Origin: Anaerotruncus massiliensis (ex Togo et al. 2026)
GTDB lineage: Bacteria > Bacillota > Clostridia > Oscillospirales > Ruminococcaceae
Assembly (NCBI RefSeq): GCF_900199635.1
Contig: NZ_LT962687.1
Location: 1,845,501 to 1,909,500 of the forward strand
DNA: 64,000 nucleotides
Direction of reading: 5' to 3'
Shown: positions 1 through 7,112 of the stretch, one piece after another
How positions within the stretch are numbered: position 1 is the stretch's first letter
Layout of the letters: every line of letters begins with the position of its first letter
Notes under the pieces: generated by a model
The model's input: only the letters and a program-made list of their open reading frames with translations
Database searches by the model: none
What the model was told of the DNA's origin: nothing
Translations under genes and position numbers: made by a program

Positions 1-876
1 GAAGAAATAGAGCAGCAGTTCCTTTTTCTCCTCGGGGGTGCGCTCCTCAAGCGGCGGGACGCTCACCGAAACGGGGATCAGGCGCTGCAGCGCCCGGTCG
101 AGCGCGCGCCCCGGCTCGGCGGAAACGGTGAAGACGAGGCGGACGTCCGCCGTACGCACGGCGTCCTCCCCGCAGCGGGAATAGCGCCCGGTCTGCATGA
201 ACTGTAAGAGCCTCTCCTGGCACTCGCTTCCGAGGGCTCCCGCCTCGTCGAGCAGCAGCATCCCGCCGTCCGCGGCGGCAAGGCAGCCGGGGGCGTCCCC
301 CCGGCGCACGTCGCCGAAAATCTGGGCGAGCGCCTCCCCGTCGCTGCGGTATTCGGCGCAGCCGGCGGCGACCAGCCGCCCGGGCGGCAGCACCCCCTCG
401 TCCGCCGCGTACTCGTACATCAGCCGCGCGAGCAGCTTTTTGCCGGTCCCGGGCTGTCCCGCCAGCAGCACCGGCAGGCCGTGGGGCGGATATTTCACCG
501 CCGCCTTGAGCTGCTCGATGCAGTCGCTGATGCTGCGCGTGCTGCCAATCGCCTTTTGAAAATTGCGCAGCCGGTTTTTTTCACGGTTCAGGTGCGCCGC
601 CAGCTCCCGCAGGCTGTCGAAGGCGGGCTGGGCGACCGTCGCGTCGTACTGCGCCTCGAGCATCCCCTTGTGGAAGAAGTAGACCGGGCGCAGGTTCGCT
701 TTGACGAGCAGCCCGTCCTTGACAAGCTCATTGAGATACTGGCTTGTAAGGTTCCTGCTGACGTTCAGCCGGGCGCTGATGGCCGACGCGGTGAACCGCT
801 CCGGCTCCTCTCCCCGGAAGCCGTCGGTCAGTCCCTTGATGTATTCCAGCAGTTCCTCTTTTGTTTTGACAAACAT
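1..876 (-). CDS. Sigma-54-type AAA+ transcriptional regulator, N-terminal part (runs off the left edge)
   Basis: The 292 codons present carry an N-terminal winged-helix-like region (about residues 10-65) and then an AAA+ domain with Walker A GQPGTGKK at 140-147 and Walker B MLLLDE at 206-211. The final PPLEERTPEEKKEL segment is typical of sigma-54 activators. HTH-then-AAA+ order resembles LevR-type regulators, whose PRD and PTS-like domains would lie beyond the edge and cannot be seen. The stretch between Walker A and B is short, and the GAFTGA loop that contacts sigma-54 is not recognisable: FGDVRRGDAPG stands where it should be. The ATG at 876 is preceded by GGGAGGG and a promoter. The target genes are not visible. 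Confidence 0.85.
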   Translation of the reverse strand, partial: MFVKTKEELLEYIKGLTDGFRGEEPERFTASAISARLNVSRNLTSQYLNELVKDGLLVKANLRPVYFFHKGMLEAQYDATVAQPAFDSLRELAAHLNREKNRLRNFQKAIGSTRSISDCIEQLKAAVKYPPHGLPVLLAGQPGTGKKLLARLMYEYAADEGVLPPGRLVAAGCAEYRSDGEALAQIFGDVRRGDAPGCLAAADGGMLLLDEAGALGSECQERLLQFMQTGRYSRCGEDAVRTADVRLVFTVSAEPGRALDRALQRLIPVSVSVPPLEERTPEEKKELLLYFF

Positions 877-899
877 GTTGGCGCCCTCCCGTTGAAATG

Positions 900-928
900 A
901 TCATAACCCCGCGCCCCGGGCGCGTAAA
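900..928 (-). promoter_or_regulatory. Candidate sigma-A promoter of the AAA+ regulator
   Basis: Read on the minus strand: -35 TTTACG (923-928), 17-bp spacer, -10 TATGAT (900-905). It lies about 25 bp before the start codon at 876. The rest of the 348-base gap up to 1224 holds only the terminator at 1154-1194 and no supported gene. Confidence 0.55.
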
Positions 929-1153
929 TAGATTTTGCGAAGGTTCGACACAGCGGCGTGATTTCCGTCAGTCTTGTGGGGTTTTTCCAGTTTATCCCCC
1001 GTTATGTCGACGTTTTTCAGGCACATTCCCTCATCCGCCCGGCCGTTTTTGGTCCCTTCGACAGATTTTCACACCGTCCATGATACCATGCGCGCGCGGG
1101 AAAAGGACCCTTTCCGGCGCATCTCCAGTTATTTCCTCCCGCCGCCGCAGAAA

Positions 1154-1194
1154 AAGACAGCCCCCGCTCCGGGACCCGGAGCGGGGGCTGTCTT
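1154..1194 (-). terminator. Intrinsic terminator of the ECF/SAM-hydrolase operon
   Basis: A 17-bp or longer GC-rich inverted repeat starting AAGACAGCCCCCGC, with a short loop, is followed on the minus strand by CTTTTTC. It lies 30 bases after the stop codon of the GntR gene. Confidence 0.85.
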
Positions 1195-1224
1195 CGGCAA
1201 TTTCCTATGTGGGAAGGTAAAGCG

Positions 1225-1956
1225 TTATAAGCGGAAGTTGATATCGTAATCCTCGGGCAGGAAGTAGAACTTGCAGCGGGCGATCCCCTCCTTCTGGGAA
1301 CCGTAGAGGATCTCCTCGATGTAGATGATCGGCGTCTCGTTCTCCACCTGCAAAAAGGCGGTGACGTTGTCCTCCGCGGGGACGACCTTGAAGGAGAGCT
1401 CGGCGGAACTCGCCAGCTCGAAAATCCTCCGGTTGACCAGCGCGTAGGCCTCGTCCTCGTTGTTGAGGTCGACGTCGAGCTCGTTGACATACCGCACGGG
1501 GATCTGCACGAACGAATGCCCGATCGGGCGGCCGCCCGAATAGTAGACGTTGTTGCTCGCCATGACGATCTCGCTGACGCGGATGCCCAGCCGGTGCTGG
1601 GCGATCTCGGTGGGCGGGCCGTAGTTATAGGAGATCTTGATCTCGGTGATCTCCCGGCGCGCGCATTCGATGACCGGGTTCACGATCCGGCTGGCGGGCG
1701 CGCCACGCCCGGGGTCGTAGGTGATGAAGGTCCCCTTGCCCTGCTGCTTCGCGATGAGGTGGTCCTCATTGAGGATGGTCAGCGCCTGCCGTAGCGTGTT
1801 GCGGCTGACCCCGTACTTTTCGGCGAGCACCGGCTCGCTCGGCAGCTGGGAGCCGTTTTTGTAGACGCCGTCGACGATGTCGGAGTAGATCTGGTTGTAG
1901 ATCGAAACATAGGAAGGGATTTTGTTGTCGTTGAGGCTTGTGATCTTCTTATTCAT
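1225..1956 (-). CDS. GntR-family transcriptional regulator with UTRA effector domain (HutC subfamily)
   Basis: A 243-aa protein. Residues about 12-75 are a GntR winged helix (LPSEPVLAEKYGVSRNTLRQAL, then QQGKGTF), and the C-terminal half is a UTRA ligand domain. The ATG at 1956 follows GGAAAGGA and overlaps the end of the acetyltransferase gene by 8 bases, so the two are translationally coupled. As the last gene of the ECF/SAM-hydrolase operon it most probably represses that operon through the palindrome at 6876-6895. Longer in-frame versions starting upstream lie inside the previous gene and lack a ribosome site. The effector is unknown but probably relates to the transported compound. Confidence 0.9.
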   Translation of the reverse strand: MNKKITSLNDNKIPSYVSIYNQIYSDIVDGVYKNGSQLPSEPVLAEKYGVSRNTLRQALTILNEDHLIAKQQGKGTFITYDPGRGAPASRIVNPVIECARREITEIKISYNYGPPTEIAQHRLGIRVSEIVMASNNVYYSGGRPIGHSFVQIPVRYVNELDVDLNNEDEAYALVNRRIFELASSAELSFKVVPAEDNVTAFLQVENETPIIYIEEILYGSQKEGIARCKFYFLPEDYDINFRL

Positions 1957-2746
1957 CGATTCCCGTCCTTTCCACCGCCTCCAAAGTCGCCCAGCCCCCC
2001 ACCGTCCGGAAGCCGAGACGGTCGAAGAGGTTCTCCTCCGGCCCGCGCCCGCAGAAGACGCAGGGCTTCTTTCCCTCGGCCAGCACGGCGCGGGAGAGCG
2101 CGGAGACGATCTCGGAGGCGTACCCGCGTCCGCGGAAGGCGGGCGCCGTACCCACCCCGCCAAGCATGACCGTCCGCCCCGCGCCGGCGGTACTGTTACC
2201 GTGCGAAACGATCTCCCCGTCCTGCTCGAGCATCAGGTGGATGCCGTCGTTATTGCGGATGCGGTCGGCGATCATCTCGCCCGACGCGTAGAGGGAGGTA
2301 AACTCCGGCAGGCTCTGCAAAAACCGGTGGATGCGCCCCGCGTCGGCGGGTTCCGCCCTGCGCGCCCGGCCGGCGTCCGGCTGGAGCGCGTCCTCCCCCT
2401 CCAGCATGCAGAGCCGTTTGCACCGGAGGATATATCCATCGCCCGCGTCCCCGCTAAGCCGTTCGACGAGCTCTTGTTTTCCCATTATAACAGAAATTGG
2501 AAAGCGTTTCAAAAGGGACCGCACAAAGGCCCCGTCCACGGCCTCCCCATAGACCATCAGGTTCTGGTAGAACCGCATGTATACCGCCCGGCAGACGCCG
2601 TTTTCCACGTCCGCCCAGGTGTCCTGGAAGGGGGCGCTGGCCCCATAGAGCCGCAGGTCGGCCAGCAGGAAGGTGTTAAAGACGTATTCTTGCTCGAGAT
2701 AGCGTTCGAGCAGCCCGGCATGCGAATCCGCGCATGTGATAATCAA
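1949..2746 (-). CDS. GNAT-family N-acetyltransferase
   Basis: A 265-aa protein with a clear GNAT motif A in the C-terminal half (VGTAPAFRGRGYASEIVSAL), which binds acetyl-CoA pyrophosphate. The N-terminal 120 residues form a second, poorly recognised domain. The start is a TTG at 2746, chosen because GAGGTGA lies just before it and no ATG fits. It sits 55 bases after the SAM-hydrolase gene and overlaps the GntR gene. The acceptor substrate cannot be read from sequence; context suggests an amine or amino acid related to the ECF substrate or to a SAM breakdown product. Confidence 0.85.
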   Translation of the reverse strand: MIITCADSHAGLLERYLEQEYVFNTFLLADLRLYGASAPFQDTWADVENGVCRAVYMRFYQNLMVYGEAVDGAFVRSLLKRFPISVIMGKQELVERLSGDAGDGYILRCKRLCMLEGEDALQPDAGRARRAEPADAGRIHRFLQSLPEFTSLYASGEMIADRIRNNDGIHLMLEQDGEIVSHGNSTAGAGRTVMLGGVGTAPAFRGRGYASEIVSALSRAVLAEGKKPCVFCGRGPEENLFDRLGFRTVGGWATLEAVERTGIDE

Positions 2747-2800
2747 CCGATCACCTCAATCGGAAGCGGGCGGGCCCCGCGGCCCGCCCGCGCCGCTTCA

Positions 2801-3646
2801 TTATTTCCAGATGCTGATCGTCCAGTCGGGACCGTAGGAGATGCCGTAGGTCTCGCCCATGCTGACCTCGTTGAGGGAGAGGTCGAGGTTGTTGAGCTCG
2901 TTGTTGTAGATGATCGGCTCCCCCTTGGCGACGTAGCCGAAGGAGCGGTGGAAGAGCACCTTGCCCTCGAACTTGACCTCCTCGCCGTGCTTGACCAGGG
3001 TGTTGACCATATCGCCGTGCCGGAAGCCCGCCGCGACGAACTGCTGGTAGTTGATGTTGGTGTCCACGCAGCCGAAGTTCGGGCAGATCATCGCGACGTA
3101 ACCGTCGGCGCGGCCCTCGGTGATCTTCGCCTCGGGCAGCGGATTGCAGATGATCTCGTCGACGCTGTAGGCCGGGCCGACCCCCTCGTAGTCGATGAGC
3201 CCCGCCGCGAGCTTGCCCGCGCAGTAGGCGAACAGGTCGCGGCCGTGGAAGATTGCCACGTCCTCGGTGCCCGCGCCGACCAGGCGGTTGCGGGTCTCGT
3301 CGATCTCACGGACCTCGTCGATGCCGAACTTCTCCTTTACCAGTGTCAGGGAGCCGTTGTCGGGAGTGACGACGTAGTAGCCGTTGCTCGTTTTGGCGAC
3401 GCACGCCTTGCGGGGGGTGCCGACGCCCGGGTCGACGACCGATACGAAGATGGTGCCCTTGGGCCAGAAGGCCATCGACTGCCACAGGCGGTAGGACGCC
3501 GTCCAGGTGCAGAACTTGGTGACCTCATGGGTGAGGTTGAACATCTCGATCTCCGGGTCGATCGACTTGACGACGCCGTACATCGAGCAGACCGCTCCAT
3601 CTTTGAGGCCGAAATCCGTACTGAACACAACATAGGGTTTTCTCAT
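2801..3646 (-). CDS. SAM hydroxide adenosyltransferase (DUF62 / SAM hydrolase family)
   Basis: A 281-aa protein carrying the hallmark motifs of the DUF62 family: TDFGLKDG near the N-terminus, VSVVDPGVGTPRK, VTPDNGSLT and IFHGRDLFAYCAGKLA. The family cleaves S-adenosylmethionine into adenosine and methionine using an activated water, with a conserved Asp, Arg and His that are visible here in VDPGVGTPR and FHGRD. Relatives include the fluorinase and chlorinase, but the family-typical sequence favours the hydrolase. The ATG at 3646 has a GGAGGTAA site. It lies between ecfT and the acetyltransferase, which suggests a link between SAM cleavage and the imported compound. Cytoplasmic. Confidence 0.9.
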   Translation of the reverse strand: MRKPYVVFSTDFGLKDGAVCSMYGVVKSIDPEIEMFNLTHEVTKFCTWTASYRLWQSMAFWPKGTIFVSVVDPGVGTPRKACVAKTSNGYYVVTPDNGSLTLVKEKFGIDEVREIDETRNRLVGAGTEDVAIFHGRDLFAYCAGKLAAGLIDYEGVGPAYSVDEIICNPLPEAKITEGRADGYVAMICPNFGCVDTNINYQQFVAAGFRHGDMVNTLVKHGEEVKFEGKVLFHRSFGYVAKGEPIIYNNELNNLDLSLNEVSMGETYGISYGPDWTISIWK

Positions 3647-3720
3647 TTTGTTACCTCCATTTACTGATCCGGCTTTGTGGCAGCCGCGTGCCCTGCAATT
3701 TCGATGGCAGTTGCAAGCCT

Positions 3721-4563
3721 TTAAAACGGGTACCACATCGGCGGCTTGACGATGACGCCGTAGGCCATGTAAGCCGCCGTCAATGCGGCCAGCACGGCCG
3801 CCAGTACAAGACAGATCTTATCGAGCCTGCCGTAGGGCGTCTCGACATACCAGGTGCGCTTTTTGTTCTTCCCGAAGCCGCGCAGGTCGAGCGCGTCCGC
3901 GATGACCCCCACGTCGTCGAAGGAGGAGAGGATGAGCGGCACCGCGATCGACACGACCCCCTCGATCTTCGCCTTGAGGGTGGTCTTTTTGCGGCCCAGC
4001 TCGAGCCCGCGCGCCTGGATGGACGCGGAGATGTTCTTGTAGTCCTTGATGAGGTCGGGCAGGTAGCGCAGCGCGATGGAAAAGACCATCGACAGCTTGT
4101 AGGGCAGCCCGACCCGGTTGAAGCCGGCGGCCAGCTGGGTGGGGGTGACGACAAAGATGAGCCAGAGGGAAACGAGGAACATCGCCACCACCTTGAGGGT
4201 GCGCACGGCAAAATACCAGAGCGTTTCGGCGGGCATGACGAGCCGTTCGGTGAACCGGAAAAGCTCGGTGCAGGTGCCGACGAACTCGCAGCCGATATGC
4301 GGGTTAAAAAGGTAGAAGAGGATGAGGTTCACCGTGTTGAGCCCCATCGCGACGAGCATGAGTGCCCAGATGATCTTCCAGTTCGGCTTCAGCGACGCGA
4401 GCGCCGCCGCCGCGACCGCCGTGACCGCCAGCAGGATGCGGCAGTCAAAGGTGGAGATCGTCAGGATGATGGTCACAATGAAGAGCAGCACCTTGACCTG
4501 TCCGCAGAGGGTGTGCAGCGGGGTGACGCCGGGGCTGAACCGGACGAGGTTATTGCTCGTCAT
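3721..4563 (-). CDS. ecfT: ECF transporter transmembrane component (T component)
   Basis: A 280-aa membrane protein with several hydrophobic helices and the two coupling-helix signatures of EcfT: QARGLELG (about residue 187) and LDLRGFG (about residue 231). These dock on the two ATPase domains. The start overlaps the ATPase gene by 14 bases, and the SAM-hydrolase gene follows after a 74-base gap. With the S component and the fused ATPase it forms a dedicated (group I-like) ECF importer in which all parts are encoded together. Confidence 0.93.
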   Translation of the reverse strand: MTSNNLVRFSPGVTPLHTLCGQVKVLLFIVTIILTISTFDCRILLAVTAVAAAALASLKPNWKIIWALMLVAMGLNTVNLILFYLFNPHIGCEFVGTCTELFRFTERLVMPAETLWYFAVRTLKVVAMFLVSLWLIFVVTPTQLAAGFNRVGLPYKLSMVFSIALRYLPDLIKDYKNISASIQARGLELGRKKTTLKAKIEGVVSIAVPLILSSFDDVGVIADALDLRGFGKNKKRTWYVETPYGRLDKICLVLAAVLAALTAAYMAYGVIVKPPMWYPF

Positions 4564-6262
4564 GCCGCCTCACCATCCTTTCATATTCGATGAAGTGGCG
4601 CACAAACGCCTCCGGCTCGATCCCGAGGCGGCGCGCCAGCTTGCATAGCGACGTCTCCTTGAGGCTCGCGCGGCGCAGGATGTCCGGGTCGGAGAGCATC
4701 CGGAAGACGTCCCCGTCCCCGATCTTCTCCCCGTCCGCCATGACGACGGCGCGGTCGGTGTATTCGATCGCCAGGTGCATGTCGTGGGTGATAAAGAGGA
4801 TCGTGAGCCCCATCTCCCGGTTGAGCCGGTCGAGGAAGTCCATGATCTCGCGGTAGTGGAAGTAGTCCTGCCCCGCGGTCGGCTCGTCGAAGATCATAAT
4901 CTTCGGCTGCATGACGAGGATTGAGGCGATCGTCACCCGCTTGCGCTGCCCGTAGGAGAGGGCCGACACCGGCCAGCTGCGCATTTTGGAGAGCCCGCAG
5001 AGGCCGAGCACCAGCTCGAGCTTTTCATCGATCGTCTTCTGGTCCACCCGGCGGAGCTTGAGCGCGAGGGTGATCTCGTCGCGGATCATATCCTTGACGA
5101 GCATCTGGTTGGGGTTCTGCATGACGTAGCCGATCCGCTCGCCGATCTCCTTGATCGAGAGGACGCCGTAGTCCTCCCCCTCGATGAGCACGCGGCCCTC
5201 GTCGGGGCGGATGACCCCGATCAGCAGGTTGGCGAGGGTGGTCTTGCCCGCGCCGTTCTTGCCGACCAGCGCGATGCGTTCGCACGCGCTGACCGTCAGG
5301 TCCACATGGCTGAGAACCTTGTTATCGTCGTAGGAGAAGGACACGTCCTCCACCCGCACGAGCTCCCCGGGCGCGGGCTGCGCCCGGTGGGGGGTCTCGC
5401 TGGCGAACCAGCCGCGCAGCGCCTCCTCCCGCCCCTCAAGGCGGATCTCCTCCACCGATTCGGGGTGGTCCTCCTCGGCAATCTCACAGCCGGCGTATTT
5501 GAGCGCCGTCACGTAAAGCGGCTCCCGGATGCCGTGCTCCTGCAGGAGCGGGGAGCTCAAAATCTTGGCCGGGGTGGTGTCCGCGACGATCCGCCCCCCG
5601 TCGAGCAGGATGACCCGGTCGACCGGTCGGTGGAGCACGTCCTCCAGCCGGTGCTCGATGATAATGACCGTCTTCTGCTGCTCCCGGTGGATCCTGTCGA
5701 TCAGCTCGATCGCCTGGAGCCCCGCCTGCGGGTCGAGGGCGGCGAGCGGCTCGTCGAAGAGCAGGATTCCCACGTCGTTGTGCATGACGCCGGCGAGCGA
5801 GACCTTCTGCTTCTGTCCGCCCGAGAGGGAGAAGGGGGTGTGGGCGGTAAACCGCTCCATCCCCACGATGCCCAGCGCCCGCCGCACCTTTTCGAGCATG
5901 ACGGGGCGCGGGACGCAGTCGTTCTCCAGCGAGAAGGCGACGTCCTCCCCCACCGTGAGCCCCGCGAACTGGCAGTCGGAATCCTGCATGACGGTGCCGA
6001 CGCGGTTGCTGAGCTTATGGATGTCGAGGCTGCGCGTCTCGTCGCCCATGACCTTGAGGCTGCCGGTGAACTCCGCCTTGACCGAGAAGGGCAGCAGCCC
6101 GTTCAGGCAGGAGCCCAGCGTGGATTTCCCGCTGCCGGACGGCCCGAGGATGAGCACCTTTTCCCCCTCGTAGATGGTCAGGTTGATGTCGTAAAGGGTG
6201 GGCTTCTGCTGTGACGCGTAGCGCATCCCGAAATCCCGGAATTCGATCACGGGCTTTTTCAT
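4550..6262 (-). CDS. ECF transporter ATPase, two ATP-binding domains fused (A1A2)
   Basis: A 570-aa protein with two complete ABC ATPase domains. Domain 1 has Walker A GPSGSGKST (about residue 40), signature LSGGQKQKVSLA and Walker B ILLFDEP. Domain 2 has Walker A GKNGAGKTT (about 337), signature LSYGQRKRVTIAS and Walker B IMIFDEP. The fusion resembles YkoD-type dedicated ECF systems and contrasts with the separate EcfA1/EcfA2 of shared modules. The ATG at 6262 is preceded by GGAGGAA, which overlaps the end of the S-component gene, so translation is coupled. Confidence 0.95.
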   Translation of the reverse strand: MKKPVIEFRDFGMRYASQQKPTLYDINLTIYEGEKVLILGPSGSGKSTLGSCLNGLLPFSVKAEFTGSLKVMGDETRSLDIHKLSNRVGTVMQDSDCQFAGLTVGEDVAFSLENDCVPRPVMLEKVRRALGIVGMERFTAHTPFSLSGGQKQKVSLAGVMHNDVGILLFDEPLAALDPQAGLQAIELIDRIHREQQKTVIIIEHRLEDVLHRPVDRVILLDGGRIVADTTPAKILSSPLLQEHGIREPLYVTALKYAGCEIAEEDHPESVEEIRLEGREEALRGWFASETPHRAQPAPGELVRVEDVSFSYDDNKVLSHVDLTVSACERIALVGKNGAGKTTLANLLIGVIRPDEGRVLIEGEDYGVLSIKEIGERIGYVMQNPNQMLVKDMIRDEITLALKLRRVDQKTIDEKLELVLGLCGLSKMRSWPVSALSYGQRKRVTIASILVMQPKIMIFDEPTAGQDYFHYREIMDFLDRLNREMGLTILFITHDMHLAIEYTDRAVVMADGEKIGDGDVFRMLSDPDILRRASLKETSLCKLARRLGIEPEAFVRHFIEYERMVRRHDEQ

Positions 6263-6268
6263 GTCGGA

Positions 6269-6841
6269 TTATTCCTCCGTGAGATTGGTTTTGAGCCGGT
6301 TCTTTTTGGCCATCATCTTGAGCAGCGGCACGCCGATGATCGCGGCCATGAGGCCGTCCTTGACGCCGGCGATGACGCCCTGCACCATGCCGATCTCCAG
6401 TTCGCCCTGGTACCACATCATCGTGAAGAGCGGGGTGATGCCGCAGAAGGCGATGAGCGGGGCGACAAAGGCGAGCACGGCGAAGGTGGCGGCCTGCTTG
6501 TTGGTGAAAACCCCCTCGCCGACCTTCGCGCCGTAGACGGGCAGCAGGCCGGTGATGAAGCCGCAGAAGAAATGCCCGATCGTCCAGTCGAACCAGAAGC
6601 CCCAGCCGCCGATCATGTCGGCCAAAAAGTTCCCGAAGCACGCGGCGATCGCCGCGGGCAGCGGCCCGAAGAGCGCTCCGACGATGACGATAACGACGGG
6701 TGCGAGGCTGAACTGCACCTGCGTAAAGATGGGGATCTGGATGTAGACCATCATGATCGCCATCAAAATTGCGCCGAGCGCGACGCCGACCACCGTTTTT
6801 GTGTTCCACTGACCTACCAGTTTTCTCCCGATTCCATTCAT
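6269..6841 (-). CDS. ECF transporter substrate-binding (S) component
   Basis: A 190-aa membrane protein with about five to six hydrophobic segments. The stretch around VIVGALFGPLPAAIAACFGN and the following Trp-rich loop resemble the ECF S-component/UPF0397-like superfamily. Specificity cannot be assigned from this. The neighbouring SAM-cleaving enzyme points towards methionine, a nucleoside or a sulfur-containing metabolite (inference). It is the first gene of its operon, with AGGAGGG before the ATG at 6841, and starts about 57 nt after the predicted transcription start, which leaves no room for a large riboswitch. Confidence 0.85.
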   Translation of the reverse strand: MNGIGRKLVGQWNTKTVVGVALGAILMAIMMVYIQIPIFTQVQFSLAPVVIVIVGALFGPLPAAIAACFGNFLADMIGGWGFWFDWTIGHFFCGFITGLLPVYGAKVGEGVFTNKQAATFAVLAFVAPLIAFCGITPLFTMMWYQGELEIGMVQGVIAGVKDGLMAAIIGVPLLKMMAKKNRLKTNLTEE

Positions 6842-6875
6842 AACATACCCTCCTGCTTTTCCTCAGTTGTTCATA

Positions 6876-6895
6876 TTGTTCAACCTGTTGAACAA
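6876..6895. promoter_or_regulatory. Palindromic operator, probably bound by the GntR/UTRA regulator
   Basis: A perfect 9-bp inverted repeat, TTGTTCAAC-CT-GTTGAACAA, lies at about +3 to +22 of the consensus promoter. Another TTGTTCA half-site lies at 6867-6873. Position and symmetry fit a roadblock or occlusion site for a dimeric repressor. The regulator at 1225-1956, last gene of the same operon, is the natural candidate (inference). Confidence 0.75.
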
Positions 6896-6904
6896 GTTGC
6901 TTTC

Positions 6905-6933
6905 ATTATAAAAAGCGCGCCCCCGCTTGTCAA
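6905..6933 (-). promoter_or_regulatory. Consensus sigma-A promoter of the ECF/SAM-hydrolase operon
   Basis: On the minus strand both elements are perfect: -35 TTGACA (6928-6933), 17-bp spacer, -10 TATAAT (6905-6910). Such a strong promoter normally needs a repressor, which fits the operator immediately downstream. Confidence 0.9.
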
Positions 6934-7042
6934 TGCGCAAAACCTGAAAACCGCAAATTTCAGCAGTTTCCACCATCCCGCCCCACGGATTCCGCCAGTT
7001 TGCACAAACCTGCTCCGCCGGAAAATATTTCTGCGTTTGGTC

Positions 7043-7071
7043 TTGTATTGCCACACTAGATATCGTATAAT
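7043..7071 (+). promoter_or_regulatory. Promoter of nrdDG
   Basis: -35 TTGTAT (7043-7048), 17-bp spacer, -10 TATAAT (7066-7071). The upstream NrdR-type box overlaps the -10 element. Confidence 0.8.
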
Positions 7072-7099
7072 ACTATTTGTAAAACACAATATCTAGTGA
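7053..7099. promoter_or_regulatory. Tandem NrdR boxes upstream of nrdD
   Basis: Two 16-bp boxes, ACACTAGATATCGTAT (7053-7068) and ACACAATATCTAGTGA (7084-7099), start 31 bp apart, about three helical turns. This is the usual arrangement for the ATP/dATP-sensing repressor NrdR, whose box consensus is close to ACACwATATATwGTGT. Together their outer parts also form a larger inverted repeat, CACTAGATAT...ATATCTAGTG. The nrdR gene itself is not in the window. Confidence 0.8.
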
Positions 7100-7112
7100 G
7101 GAAGGGTTCGCA

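Noticed and set aside
897-1249. Two short plus-strand reading frames in the gap before the GntR gene
   Set aside because: No ribosome site, overlap a terminator and a minus-strand promoter, and no protein-like composition.
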